From DASSJF01 sp035934535 (lineage in GTDB: Bacteria; Sysuimicrobiota; Sysuimicrobiia; Sysuimicrobiales; Segetimicrobiaceae), in assembly GCA_035934535.1 (NCBI GenBank), contig DASYXS010000097.1, positions 7,605 to 71,604 of the forward strand: DNA of 64,000 nucleotides, given 5' to 3'. A model generated the notes under the pieces. The model saw only the letters and a list, made by a program, of their open reading frames with translations. It was not told where the DNA came from and did not search any database. The position numbers and the translations under genes were made by a program. Below are positions 16,269-24,692 of the stretch, piece by piece. Position 1 is the stretch's first letter. Each line of letters opens with the position of its first letter.

Positions 16269-17465
16269 CTATCGTCCGGCCGGCCCGCGGGCGTTGAGCG
16301 CCGCCAATGGCTTTCGCTCGAGCACGGCCGACGCGGCCGTGCCGATCGCGAGCGACCAGAAGAGCGGACCGATCCCGAAATACGAGAGATGCGACACCGC
16401 CACCGCGAATGCGAACAGCGGCCCCAACACGAGCGGTCCCCGCAGCGCTTCCTGCAGCGTTGAGCTGAGCGCGCCGATCAGCGCGAGGCCCGCGAGCGCG
16501 AGCAGCACCGGGAGCGGCACGATGCGCAATAGATCCGCGGCGACCCCGGCGAGGGCGGCGATGACGAGGAAGCCCGCACCCGAAAAGTACACCGACCAGT
16601 GCCGCACGTCGTGGTCGCCGGCGTCCGGTCCCGCGGTCGGCGCGGCGAGAAACGACGCCATGCAAAACGGCGTGAACCCGAAGAACGAACCGGCGACCGA
16701 GGCCGCGCCCGTGATCACGTCGATCGCGCGCAGCGACGCCGGGTAGCGCTGACTTCTGATGTAGACGACCGACGCGAGGTTGGCCGAGGTGCTCATCAGG
16801 ACGGCCAGCACCGGCGCAAACGCGACCACGGCCGTCCAGGAGAACGCGGGCGGCGCCGCGTGGAGCGCCGGCGCCAGCCACCGGAACCGGCTGAGGCTGA
16901 GCGTGCCGGTGAGGCCCGCCGCCGTCACCCCGACGACGACGGCGGGCAGGATGGCCGGAATCCGCGGCGGCAGGAACCGGCGGCCGAGGACGTAGGCGAG
17001 GAACGCGCTCCCAACGACGGCGGGGGCGGTCCCCGCCTCGGTGAACATGCCCGCCACGTACGGCAGGATCGCCCCGGCCACCATGGCCATGACGATCGGG
17101 GCCGGCACCCATCGTGCGACACGCTCACTGAGCCCGACCGCGCCGAGCAGGAAGATGAGACACCCCGCGACCAGCGAAGCCCCGCGCAGCTCGGCGTAGG
17201 CGGCATGCCCGACGAGCGTCGCGGCCGCCACGGTTCCGAGCGTGCTGTAGGCGGCCAGCAGCGGCTGCCGGTACCACCATGTCAGGACGAGACTCAGCGC
17301 GCCGGGCACGCCGTACAGCACCGCGATCCACGTCGTGGTCGCCGGTCCGGAGACGGCGAACAGCCGCGCCACGGTCAGCGGAAAGCTCAGCGCCGCGATG
17401 GCGAAGGTGGTCACGGGCAGCGCCATCGCGAGCGGCGGGATCAGGCGCGACAGCGGCCGCGGCAA
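16269..17465 (-). CDS. BenE family (benzoate/H+ symporter-like) membrane transporter
   Basis: Integral membrane protein, 398 residues with about 12 hydrophobic segments and no large soluble domain. The sequence AVLMSTSANLASVVYIRSQ near the middle and the repeated AxxGxxxxxP helices match the BenE branch of the nucleobase-ascorbate transporter clan. Known members import benzoate with protons; the substrate here is unknown. The start is 1 bp past the stop of the upstream DppC-type gene, so it belongs to the ThDP enzyme / oligopeptide transporter operon as last gene. That pairing is unusual and may mean the operon serves aromatic or organic-acid uptake rather than peptides (inference). Confidence 0.85.
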   Translation of the reverse strand: MPRPLSRLIPPLAMALPVTTFAIAALSFPLTVARLFAVSGPATTTWIAVLYGVPGALSLVLTWWYRQPLLAAYSTLGTVAAATLVGHAAYAELRGASLVAGCLIFLLGAVGLSERVARWVPAPIVMAMVAGAILPYVAGMFTEAGTAPAVVGSAFLAYVLGRRFLPPRIPAILPAVVVGVTAAGLTGTLSLSRFRWLAPALHAAPPAFSWTAVVAFAPVLAVLMSTSANLASVVYIRSQRYPASLRAIDVITGAASVAGSFFGFTPFCMASFLAAPTAGPDAGDHDVRHWSVYFSGAGFLVIAALAGVAADLLRIVPLPVLLALAGLALIGALSSTLQEALRGPLVLGPLFAFAVAVSHLSYFGIGPLFWSLAIGTAASAVLERKPLAALNARGPAGR

Positions 17466-17466
17466 C

Positions 17467-18369
17467 CTACAGCTCTCTCGGGTCGAGGGCGTCCCGCACG
17501 GCGTCCCCGACGATGTTGAACGCGAGCGTCACGACAAGAATCGCCATCCCGGGAATCACGACCAGCTGCGGGCTGCTGGTGATGTAGTTGCGGCCGACGC
17601 TCAGCATCGCGCCCCACTCTGCGGCCGGCGGCTGCACGCCGAGTCCCAGAAAGCTGAGGCCGGAGGCGGTGAGGATCGCGGTGGCGAGGCGCAGCGTCGA
17701 TTGGACGACGAGCGGCGAGAGGATGTTCGGAAAGATGTGCCGCGCCATGATCGTCCGCTCCGCGGCCCCAAGCGCCTGCGCCGCCTGCACGTACACCTCC
17801 CGCCGCGCCAGCAGCGTCGAGCCGCGCGCGATCCGCGCGAACGGCGGAATCGAGTTGATGCCGATCGCGAGGATCACGTTGCCCATGCCGACGCCGAGCG
17901 CCGCGATCACGGCCACCGCGAGCAGAAACCCGGGGATCGCCAGCAGGACGTCCATCGCGCGCATGATCACCGCGCCGCCGGCGCCGCCGTAGTATCCGGC
18001 GACGATGCCGAGCGCGGAGCCGGCGGCGAAGGCGAGCGCCACGGCGCCGAGCGTGATGAGCAGCGTGTTGCGTCCGCCCCACAAGAGGCGGCTTGTGATG
18101 TCGCGGCCGAGCTCGTCGGTGCCGAGGGGATGCGTCCAGGAGGGCGGCGCGTCGGGGTTGGCGACGTCGACGAGGTTGGGCGGATGCGGCGAGAGCCAGG
18201 GCGCGGCCGCGGACACGCCCACCGCGAGGAGCAGCACGGCGAAGGCGGCCACCGCGACCCGCCGGCGCGCGAACTGCTTCGCGGCGCGCCTCCACGGGCT
18301 CGCCGGAGCCGCGGCCGCCGGCGAGGCGGCCGCGCGCGGGACGGTTCCGCGGGCCGCCTGCTCAGTCAA
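17467..18369 (-). CDS. Oligopeptide/dipeptide-type ABC permease (DppC-like)
   Basis: Inner-membrane permease, 300 residues, of the peptide/nickel/opine (PepT) importer family. N-terminal OppC-type helix (about 36-56), then the motif HPLGTDELGRDITSRLLWGGR typical of DppC periplasmic loops and five further helices. The EAA loop, contact point with the ATPase, reads AAQALGAAERTIMARHIFPN. It overlaps the DppB-type start by 8 bp. There is no DppD/DppF ATPase gene in this operon, so an ATPase must come from elsewhere. Confidence 0.93.
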   Translation of the reverse strand: MTEQAARGTVPRAAASPAAAAPASPWRRAAKQFARRRVAVAAFAVLLLAVGVSAAAPWLSPHPPNLVDVANPDAPPSWTHPLGTDELGRDITSRLLWGGRNTLLITLGAVALAFAAGSALGIVAGYYGGAGGAVIMRAMDVLLAIPGFLLAVAVIAALGVGMGNVILAIGINSIPPFARIARGSTLLARREVYVQAAQALGAAERTIMARHIFPNILSPLVVQSTLRLATAILTASGLSFLGLGVQPPAAEWGAMLSVGRNYITSSPQLVVIPGMAILVVTLAFNIVGDAVRDALDPREL

Positions 18370-19282
18370 AGCGGATCCTCGGGTCGAGGTACGCGTAGAG
18401 GAGATCGACCGCGAGGTTCACGGCGATGAAGGTGACCGAGAACAGCATGACGGTGGCCTGCACGACGGCGATGTCGCGTGCGCGAATCGCGTCCACGACG
18501 AGGCGGCCGAGGCCCGGGCGCGCAAACACCGTCTCGGTCAGCACGGTGCCGGCGAGGAGGTAGCCGAGCTGCAGGCCGAGCACGGTGACGATCGGGATCA
18601 CCGCGTTGCGGAACGCGTGCCGCATCACGAGGGTGCCGCGGGCGACGCCTTTGGCCAGCGCGGTGCGCAGGTAGTCTTGCCGCAGCACGTCCAGCATCGC
18701 CGCGCGGGCCTGGCGGGCGACCGTCGCGGCGGAGGCGGCGCCCAGGGTGAGCGCGGGCAGGATCAGCTGCGCCGCCGTGCCGGCCCCGGTGCTCGGCAGC
18801 CACCGCAGCGACACCGAGAACAGCATCATCAGCATGAGGCCGAGCCAGAAGATCGGGACGGAGATCCCGAGCGCCGTGGCGAGCGACGTCACGGCATCCC
18901 ACGTCGAGCGCTGGTGGGTGGCGGCCGTGATGCCCGCGGCGAGCCCGACCGCCACCGCGAACGCCATCGCGGCGGCGGCGAGTTCAGCGGTCGGCCGGAC
19001 GCGGCTCGCGATCTCGTAGGTGACCGGCCGCCGGGTGACCGCGGACCGGCCGAGATCGAACCGGGCGAAGCGTTCCAGCCACCGCGCGTACTGGACGTAG
19101 ACGGGCTGATCCAGGCCGAGTGCCTGGCGAATCGCCTGGATGTCCGCGGCGGTCGCGTCCGGCCCGGCCATCACCAGCGCCGCGTCGCCCGGGATCGCCT
19201 TCAGGATGCCGAAGACGATGAGCGAGACGCCCAGCAGCACCGGGACGGCCCACAAGAGACGCTCCGCGATGTGGCGGAGCAT
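18362..19282 (-). CDS. Oligopeptide/dipeptide-type ABC permease (DppB-like)
   Basis: Inner-membrane permease partner, 306 residues, with the DppB opening MLRHIAERLLWAVPVLLGVSL and about six helices. The EAA loop has ALAKGVARGTLVMRHAFRN, and TVLTETVFARPGLGRLVVDAI and the ending YLDPRIRFD are family constants. It begins 18 bp after the binding-protein stop. The same length as the DppB-type protein at 56153-57073 suggests the two systems are paralogous. Confidence 0.94.
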   Translation of the reverse strand: MLRHIAERLLWAVPVLLGVSLIVFGILKAIPGDAALVMAGPDATAADIQAIRQALGLDQPVYVQYARWLERFARFDLGRSAVTRRPVTYEIASRVRPTAELAAAAMAFAVAVGLAAGITAATHQRSTWDAVTSLATALGISVPIFWLGLMLMMLFSVSLRWLPSTGAGTAAQLILPALTLGAASAATVARQARAAMLDVLRQDYLRTALAKGVARGTLVMRHAFRNAVIPIVTVLGLQLGYLLAGTVLTETVFARPGLGRLVVDAIRARDIAVVQATVMLFSVTFIAVNLAVDLLYAYLDPRIRFD

Positions 19283-19300
19283 CGTTCCCGGCGGCGACCC

Positions 19301-20887
19301 TCAGCGCTGCAGCCGGCCGGGCACGAAGTCGCCGGTCGGCAGCACGGTAAAGCCGGACACCCCGCTGCGCGCACCCCAGATGTTGACCAGCTGCAGCAGA
19401 AAGATGATCGGCTGGTCCTCCCAGACGAGACGCTGGGCTTCCTTCAGGATCGGCAGGCGCGCCGCGGGATCGAACGTACGCCGCTCCGCCGCGATCAGCG
19501 CGTCGACCTTCGGGTTCGCGTAGCCGGTCCGCTGCTGCGTCGCGGGGACGTTCGTCGCCGCGGAGTCGTACATCCGGTAGAGATGGTAGTCGATGTAGGG
19601 GCTGCCCTTGAGGAGGCACGTCGCCGTCCCGGGGCGCGCGTCCGGATCGGACGAGCTGAACGCGAGCAGGTCCGCGAACGCCATTTCGCGGATCGTCATC
19701 TGCACGCCGATGTTCGCCCAGTAGCCCTGGACCGCCTGGACCACCTGCGTATCGCCCGCCCACCGGCCGCTCGTCAGGTTGACGGTGACGCGCATCCCCG
19801 ACCCGTATCCGGCCTCGGCGAGCATCCGTTTCGCGCGCTCGGGATCGTAGCGGAACGGCGCAAAATCAAAGCTGCCCCACAGCCCGGGCACCCCGGGACT
19901 GTTGAGCGGCCGGGCGAAGCCCTTCATGATCCCCTTGATGATCGCGTCCTTGTCGATCGCCATGTTGAGCGCCTGACGGACGCGCACGTCGGAGAACGGC
20001 GGCTTGGTGTCGGCGGTTTCGAGCTCCGCGATGGTTTGGCTGGGTGTGGCGCGCACGGTGAGCCCGGACGTCTGCCGGAGCCCCGGCACGTCGGCGGGCG
20101 GCAGGTTCAGCACCACGTCCGCCTCGCCCGTCTTCAGCACGACGACCCGCGCGGCCGGCTCGGGAATCGGCCGGTAGACGAAGCGCCGGACGCGCGGCTT
20201 GGGCCCCCAGTAGTCGGGATTGACCGCGGCGGACACGTGGTCGTTCGGCACCCACTCCTCGAACTTGAAGGGACCGGTCCCGACCGGATGGCGTCCGAAA
20301 TCCTGCCCGTACTGCCGGACGGCCGCCGGGCTGATGATCTTCGCGGAGACGTCGGCCATCAAGAGCGGAAAGTCCGGGTTGGGCGGATCGGTGGTGAAGC
20401 GTACGGTGCGGCCGTCGACCGCGGCAACGTCCTTGATCAACAGATAGTTGCCCCGTCGCGTCGCGGGCACGCTCTTGTCGAAGATCCGGTCGAAGGTGGC
20501 GCGGACCGCGTCGGCGGTGAACGGCGTCCCGTCGTGGAACTTGACGCCGGGCCGCAGCGTAAACGTCCACGTCCGCCCGTCCGCGCCCGGCTTCCACGCC
20601 GTCGCGAGCGCCGGCACGACCTGGCCCTTGTCGTTCCAGGTCACCAGGCCGTCGTACATCGCGTTCATGATGGCCTGAAACGGCCCGGTGCCGACGGCCG
20701 GCTCGAGGCTGTTGGGCTCGGTGCCGTCGACGGCCACAAACGTCTGCTCGCGTGGTACCGCGGCCGCCGCGGACGCCGGCCCCGGCGACCGTAGGATCGC
20801 GAACGACCCGGCGCCGGCGGCAAGGACGACCGCCGCCGAGCGCACCGCGCCCTGCCTCAGTAACTCGCGACGCCGCAAGCGCTTCAT
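19301..20887 (-). CDS. Oligopeptide-type ABC substrate-binding protein (SBP family 5), Tat-type signal
   Basis: Extracytoplasmic family-5 solute-binding protein, 528 residues, for peptides, glutathione, nickel or opines. The N-terminus MKRLRRRELLRQGAVRSAAV has paired Arg before a hydrophobic stretch and reads like a Tat signal. Family marks: LEPAVGTGPFQAIMNAMYDGL, the loop FTLRPGVKFHDGTPFTADAV and VRQALNMAIDKDAI. Start ATG 20887 is unambiguous. It lies 19 bp after the ThDP-enzyme gene, so the two are probably co-transcribed. The ligand cannot be predicted. Confidence 0.93.
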   Translation of the reverse strand: MKRLRRRELLRQGAVRSAAVVLAAGAGSFAILRSPGPASAAAAVPREQTFVAVDGTEPNSLEPAVGTGPFQAIMNAMYDGLVTWNDKGQVVPALATAWKPGADGRTWTFTLRPGVKFHDGTPFTADAVRATFDRIFDKSVPATRRGNYLLIKDVAAVDGRTVRFTTDPPNPDFPLLMADVSAKIISPAAVRQYGQDFGRHPVGTGPFKFEEWVPNDHVSAAVNPDYWGPKPRVRRFVYRPIPEPAARVVVLKTGEADVVLNLPPADVPGLRQTSGLTVRATPSQTIAELETADTKPPFSDVRVRQALNMAIDKDAIIKGIMKGFARPLNSPGVPGLWGSFDFAPFRYDPERAKRMLAEAGYGSGMRVTVNLTSGRWAGDTQVVQAVQGYWANIGVQMTIREMAFADLLAFSSSDPDARPGTATCLLKGSPYIDYHLYRMYDSAATNVPATQQRTGYANPKVDALIAAERRTFDPAARLPILKEAQRLVWEDQPIIFLLQLVNIWGARSGVSGFTVLPTGDFVPGRLQR

Positions 20888-20906
20888 CGTCGCCTCCCCG
20901 TCCGCA

Positions 20907-22505
20907 TCAGCAGTACGCCTCGTACTCCCGGCCGTCGACCGGGACCGTGATGACCGCGGGGCGCCCGGACCCGAGGGCCGTCCCGGCCGCGCGGCGCAGG
21001 GCGTCCGGCGAATCGGCGCGGACGCCCTCGATCCCGAAGCCGCGGGCGATCGTCTCGAACTGCGGCGGCGGAAAGTCGACGCCGTAGGGCTCGAAGCCGC
21101 GCCGGCGCTGGCCGACGCGGATCAGGCTGAGGCTCGCGTCCACGAAGCACACGATCGTCACCGGCACCTCGTACTGCCGTAAAAACGTGAGGTTGTGGAG
21201 CATCATCAGAAGCCCGCCGTCCCCCACCACGGAGAGCACCGGCCGGTCACGAAACTCCAGCTTCGCGGCGATCGCGGCCGGCACCCCGTAGCCCATGCCG
21301 GACAGGCCGTTGGACATGAAAAACGTGCGCGGCTCATAACTCTCCCAAAATTGGCCGCAGTAATACTTGTGCGAGCCGACGTCGCAGGTCAACACCGTGT
21401 CTCGCGGCGCGACATCACGCAGCGCGCGCAGCGCCGCGAGGGGGCTCATCCCGCCGTCGCCGGACGGTACCTGCGGCTCGGGGCGGATCCGCGCGCGGGC
21501 GGCCGCCAGCATCTGCGCGGGCCAGCGGCGGGGACGGAGCGCGCCCAGGGCGGCGAGCGACGCTGTGATGTCCCCGAGCGGCTCGACCGGGCGGTAGCTA
21601 CCCTCCGCGGTCGAGGCGCGCGACAGGTTCACGATACGGCGGCGCACGTACCAATCTTTGTCGCACTCCACCGGATCGAAGCCCACGCCGAGCAGCGCGT
21701 CGGCCTGCTCGACCGTCTCCATCACCGCGCCGTCCACGGCCATGCCGCCCACCACGCCGAGGAACCCCGGCGCGTCCTCGGGGAGCATCCCCTTCGCCTT
21801 CGGCGTCGCAATGAACGGCCACCCGGTGCGGTCGATGAACGCCCGCACGGCCGGCGCGTCGTGCGGCGCGCAGCCGACGCCCACGACGACGAGCGGGCGC
21901 TCGGCGCCGTCGAGCAGATCCCGCGCCTCGGCGAGCGCGGCCGCCGGGCCGCCGGAGGCGGGGAGTGGCGCCGGCGGCTCGAGATCCACCGGCGAGGCGC
22001 CGGGGCCGGCATCCGCGGCTGCGAGGTTGCTCGGGAGCGCCAGATGGACCGGCCCGGGCGGCGGGCTCACGGCAAGCCCGACCGCGCGGCGCACGAGATC
22101 CGCCGTCCCCCGCCCGTCCACCGTCGCGCTCGCTTTGGTGATCGCGCCGAACAGCCGGCCGAGCGGGAGCCGTTGATGCGGAAAGTGCGGCGCGAGCGCG
22201 GTCGAGAGGTCCGCGGTGATCGCCAGCACCGGAGACCGGTCGAGCAGCGCGTTCGACACGCCGAGCCCGAGGTTCATCGCCCCCGGGCCGAGCGTCGCCA
22301 TGCACACGCCCGGGCGGCCGGTGATCTGCCCGGTCACGTCGGCCATGAACGCCGCGCTGGCCTCGTGACCGGTGAGGTAGAATCGGATCCCCGCGCGGCG
22401 GCACGCCTCGATGAGGACGGTAATCTCGCCCCCGGGCAGGCCGAAAGCGTGGTCGATGCCGGCGTCCGCGAGCGCCGCGGCGATTGCCTGCGCGTTCGTG
22501 GCCAT
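20907..22505 (-). CDS. Thiamine diphosphate-dependent enzyme, acetolactate synthase-like
   Basis: Three-domain ThDP enzyme, 532 residues (N-terminal Pyr domain, central FAD/ADP-like domain, C-terminal PP domain). The Pyr-domain Glu is in TGHEASAAFMADV (about 50-62) and GRPGVCMATLGPGAMN follows. The ThDP-Mg motif begins VVGDGGLLMML and ends FVDASLSLIR, with Asp-Ala where many relatives have Asn-Asn or Asn-Asp. This form occurs in decarboxylases and carboligases acting on small 2-oxoacids. Start ATG 22505 with GGAGGAACC directly ahead; the frame is open to 22610. First gene of the transporter operon, so it may process the imported 2-oxoacid (inference). Confidence 0.88.
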   Translation of the reverse strand: MATNAQAIAAALADAGIDHAFGLPGGEITVLIEACRRAGIRFYLTGHEASAAFMADVTGQITGRPGVCMATLGPGAMNLGLGVSNALLDRSPVLAITADLSTALAPHFPHQRLPLGRLFGAITKASATVDGRGTADLVRRAVGLAVSPPPGPVHLALPSNLAAADAGPGASPVDLEPPAPLPASGGPAAALAEARDLLDGAERPLVVVGVGCAPHDAPAVRAFIDRTGWPFIATPKAKGMLPEDAPGFLGVVGGMAVDGAVMETVEQADALLGVGFDPVECDKDWYVRRRIVNLSRASTAEGSYRPVEPLGDITASLAALGALRPRRWPAQMLAAARARIRPEPQVPSGDGGMSPLAALRALRDVAPRDTVLTCDVGSHKYYCGQFWESYEPRTFFMSNGLSGMGYGVPAAIAAKLEFRDRPVLSVVGDGGLLMMLHNLTFLRQYEVPVTIVCFVDASLSLIRVGQRRRGFEPYGVDFPPPQFETIARGFGIEGVRADSPDALRRAAGTALGSGRPAVITVPVDGREYEAYC

Positions 22506-22615
22506 TGGTTCCTCCGCTGCCGCGGTCAGGGATACCGTCGCGGCGGTGGTAATGGTAGCAATCGAAGATTCTCGGCCGCAACGATTCGCCCCCTCGCCCC
22601 GCCGGCCCAAACGGA

Positions 22616-22642
22616 ACGTCCGCCGGGTGTCCCGGCGGACGT
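22616..22642 (-). terminator. 12-bp perfect stem-loop after the efflux operon
   Basis: ACGTCCGCCGGG (22616-22627), loop TGT, then the exact complement (22631-22642). It lies 44 bp beyond the last gene of the minus-strand efflux operon, and on that strand it is followed by TTCCGTTTGGG. Probable transcription terminator. Confidence 0.7.
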
Positions 22643-22686
22643 CGTTCGCCGATCGCGGCGGAGGGCCGCGCCGTTTGGTGCGCCCG

Positions 22687-23904
22687 TTATTCGTACCGCA
22701 GCGCGACGATCGGGTCGAGGGCCGCGGCGCGCAGCGCCGGATAGTATCCGAAGACCACGCCCACCGCGAGCGACGACACGAAACCCAGAACGATCGACAT
22801 CGGCGAGATGAGCGTCGGCCAGTGCGCCATCACCGAGGCCCCCTGCGCCGTCGCGACCCCCATCACGATGCCGATGATACCGCCGAGACAGGCGAGGGTC
22901 AGCGCTTCGACCAGGAACTGCATCAGGATGTCGTGCCCGCGTGCGCCGACCGCCATGCGGAGGCCGATCTCGCGCGTCCGCTCGGTGACCGAGACCAGCA
23001 TGATGTTCATGATGCCGATGCCGCCGACGACAAGCGAGACGACCGCGATGCCGGCGAGGAGCAGCGCCTGGGTCTGCGAGGTGGCGAGCCGGACCTGCTG
23101 GATGTCGGCGATGTTCCGGACCGAGAAATCGTCGGGCTGAGCCGCCGTGAGATGGTGGCGCAGCCGCAGCAGCCGCTCGGTCGCGTCGATGACCCCCGGC
23201 ACGTCCTCCGGGGTGCTCGCCGACACGAGGATCGATCCGACCCAGGCCTGGCCGGTCAGCCGGTCGAGCAGCGTCGTGATCGGCACCATCACGAAGTCGT
23301 CCTGGTCCCGGCCGAAACCGGACTGTCCCTTCGAGGTCATGACGCCGAGCACGCGGAACGGCACGTTCTTGATGACGATCGTCGAGCCGACCGGCGAGCC
23401 GGTCGGAAAGAGGTTCTGCGCGACGGTCGAGCCGAGCACCGCGACCTTGGCCTCCTGGTCGACCTCCGCCTGCGTGAAGAACCGCCCCGAGGCGACGGAC
23501 CAGTTGCGGACATCGGTCCAAGAGGGCGTACTGCCCTGAATCGACGTGAACCAGTTGCTGCCGCTCGCGACGACCTGCGCGTTCGTCTGGGACGACGGAG
23601 CCGCCGCGGCCACCGACGGCACCTCGGTCGCGATCGCCGTCGCGTCGCCCAGCTTCAGGGTCGTCCGGCTGCCGCCGCCGAGGTTGACGCCGCCCTGGCT
23701 GACGGCGCCGGGAATCACGACCACGAGGTTGGCCCCGAGGCTCTCGATCTGCGCGAGCACCGCGGCCTGCGCGCCGGAGCCGATCGCCATCGAGGTGATC
23801 ACGGCGCCGACGCCGATGATGATGCCGAGCATCGTCAGGAGCGACCGGGTCGCGTTGCGCCGGAGCGCCTGCCACGCGACGCGGAGCAGCAGTCCGAGAC
23901 TCAT
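22687..23904 (-). CDS. MacB-like ABC permease (FtsX domain)
   Basis: Inner-membrane permease, 405 residues, of the MacB/LolC-type mechanotransmission family. One N-terminal helix (about 22-42), a large periplasmic MacB_PCD-type domain (about 45-270), then three helices around 285-395. MNIMLVSVTERTREIGLRMAVGA is the typical FtsX signature (about 305). It ends the seven-gene operon. ATG 23904 overlaps the ATPase stop as ATGA, so the two are translationally coupled; together with the membrane-fusion and TolC proteins it should form a tripartite pump for a drug, lipopeptide or siderophore. Confidence 0.94.
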   Translation of the reverse strand: MSLGLLLRVAWQALRRNATRSLLTMLGIIIGVGAVITSMAIGSGAQAAVLAQIESLGANLVVVIPGAVSQGGVNLGGGSRTTLKLGDATAIATEVPSVAAAAPSSQTNAQVVASGSNWFTSIQGSTPSWTDVRNWSVASGRFFTQAEVDQEAKVAVLGSTVAQNLFPTGSPVGSTIVIKNVPFRVLGVMTSKGQSGFGRDQDDFVMVPITTLLDRLTGQAWVGSILVSASTPEDVPGVIDATERLLRLRHHLTAAQPDDFSVRNIADIQQVRLATSQTQALLLAGIAVVSLVVGGIGIMNIMLVSVTERTREIGLRMAVGARGHDILMQFLVEALTLACLGGIIGIVMGVATAQGASVMAHWPTLISPMSIVLGFVSSLAVGVVFGYYPALRAAALDPIVALRYE

Positions 23905-24692
23905 ACGCGGGCCTCCTGTCCGACCGCCGGGTGGGCCTGGTCGACGACCGCGCGGACCGCGTCCGGCACCGCCTCGGCCGCCGGCTGGTCGGAGAGAATG
24001 CGGCCGTCGCGGAACGTCACCACCCGCTTGGACCACGCCGCGGTGTTCGGGTCGTGCGTCACGACCAGCACCGTCAGGCCCTGCTGATCGTTGAGCCGCC
24101 GGAACAGCGTCATGATCTCGGCGCTGCTCTTGCTGTCGAGGTTTCCCGTCGGCTCGTCCGCCATCAGAAGCGGCGCGCCGTTGGCGAGCGCGCGCGCGAT
24201 CGCCACGCGCTGCTGCTGCCCGCCGGAGAGCTCGCTCGGCCGGTGGTCGAGGCGGTCGCCCAGGCCGACACTCTCCAGCAGTTCCTTGGCCCGCGCGACG
24301 CGCGCCTCGCGGGGCATCCCGGCATAGAGCATCGGCAGCTCGACGTTCTCGAGCGCGGTCGTCCGCGCGAGCAGGTTGAAGCTCTGAAAGACGAAGCCGA
24401 TCTGACGGCTGCGCACGATCGCGAGCTCGTCGGCCGAGAGGCGCGAGACCTCTTGGTCGGACAGGCGATAGGAGCCCGACGTCGGGCGGTCGAGGCACCC
24501 CAACAGATGCATGAACGTGGACTTGCCGGAGCCCGACGGGCCCATGATCGCGACGAACTCACCCCGGCGCACGTCGAGGCTCACGCCCCGCAATGCGTGC
24601 ACGGCCATGTCGCCGACGCCGTACACCTTCGTCAGGTCCCGGACTTCGATGAGCAGGTCCGACTTGGTTTCCGGCGTCCGACGGATCGCCAT
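23901..24692 (-). CDS. MacB-like ABC transporter ATPase
   Basis: Cytoplasmic ATPase, 263 residues, of the LolD/MacB/FtsE group. Walker A is GPSGSGKST (about 50-58), followed by FMHLLGCLDRPTSGSY; Q-loop VFQSFNLLA; signature LSGGQQQRVAIARAL; Walker B LLMADEPTGNLDS; switch H in VTHDPNTAAW. It has a 20-residue C-terminal extension. The ATG overlaps the membrane-fusion stop by one base (TAATG). Here the ATPase and the FtsX domain are separate proteins, unlike the fused MacB of enterobacteria. Confidence 0.95.
   Translation of the reverse strand: MAIRRTPETKSDLLIEVRDLTKVYGVGDMAVHALRGVSLDVRRGEFVAIMGPSGSGKSTFMHLLGCLDRPTSGSYRLSDQEVSRLSADELAIVRSRQIGFVFQSFNLLARTTALENVELPMLYAGMPREARVARAKELLESVGLGDRLDHRPSELSGGQQQRVAIARALANGAPLLMADEPTGNLDSKSSAEIMTLFRRLNDQQGLTVLVVTHDPNTAAWSKRVVTFRDGRILSDQPAAEAVPDAVRAVVDQAHPAVGQEARV

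Noticed and set aside
18005..20794. Plus-strand frame of 929 codons opposite the oligopeptide transporter
   Set aside because: Composition (Arg, His, Asp, Gly) is typical of a shadow of GC-rich minus-strand genes, and it covers two well-recognised proteins.
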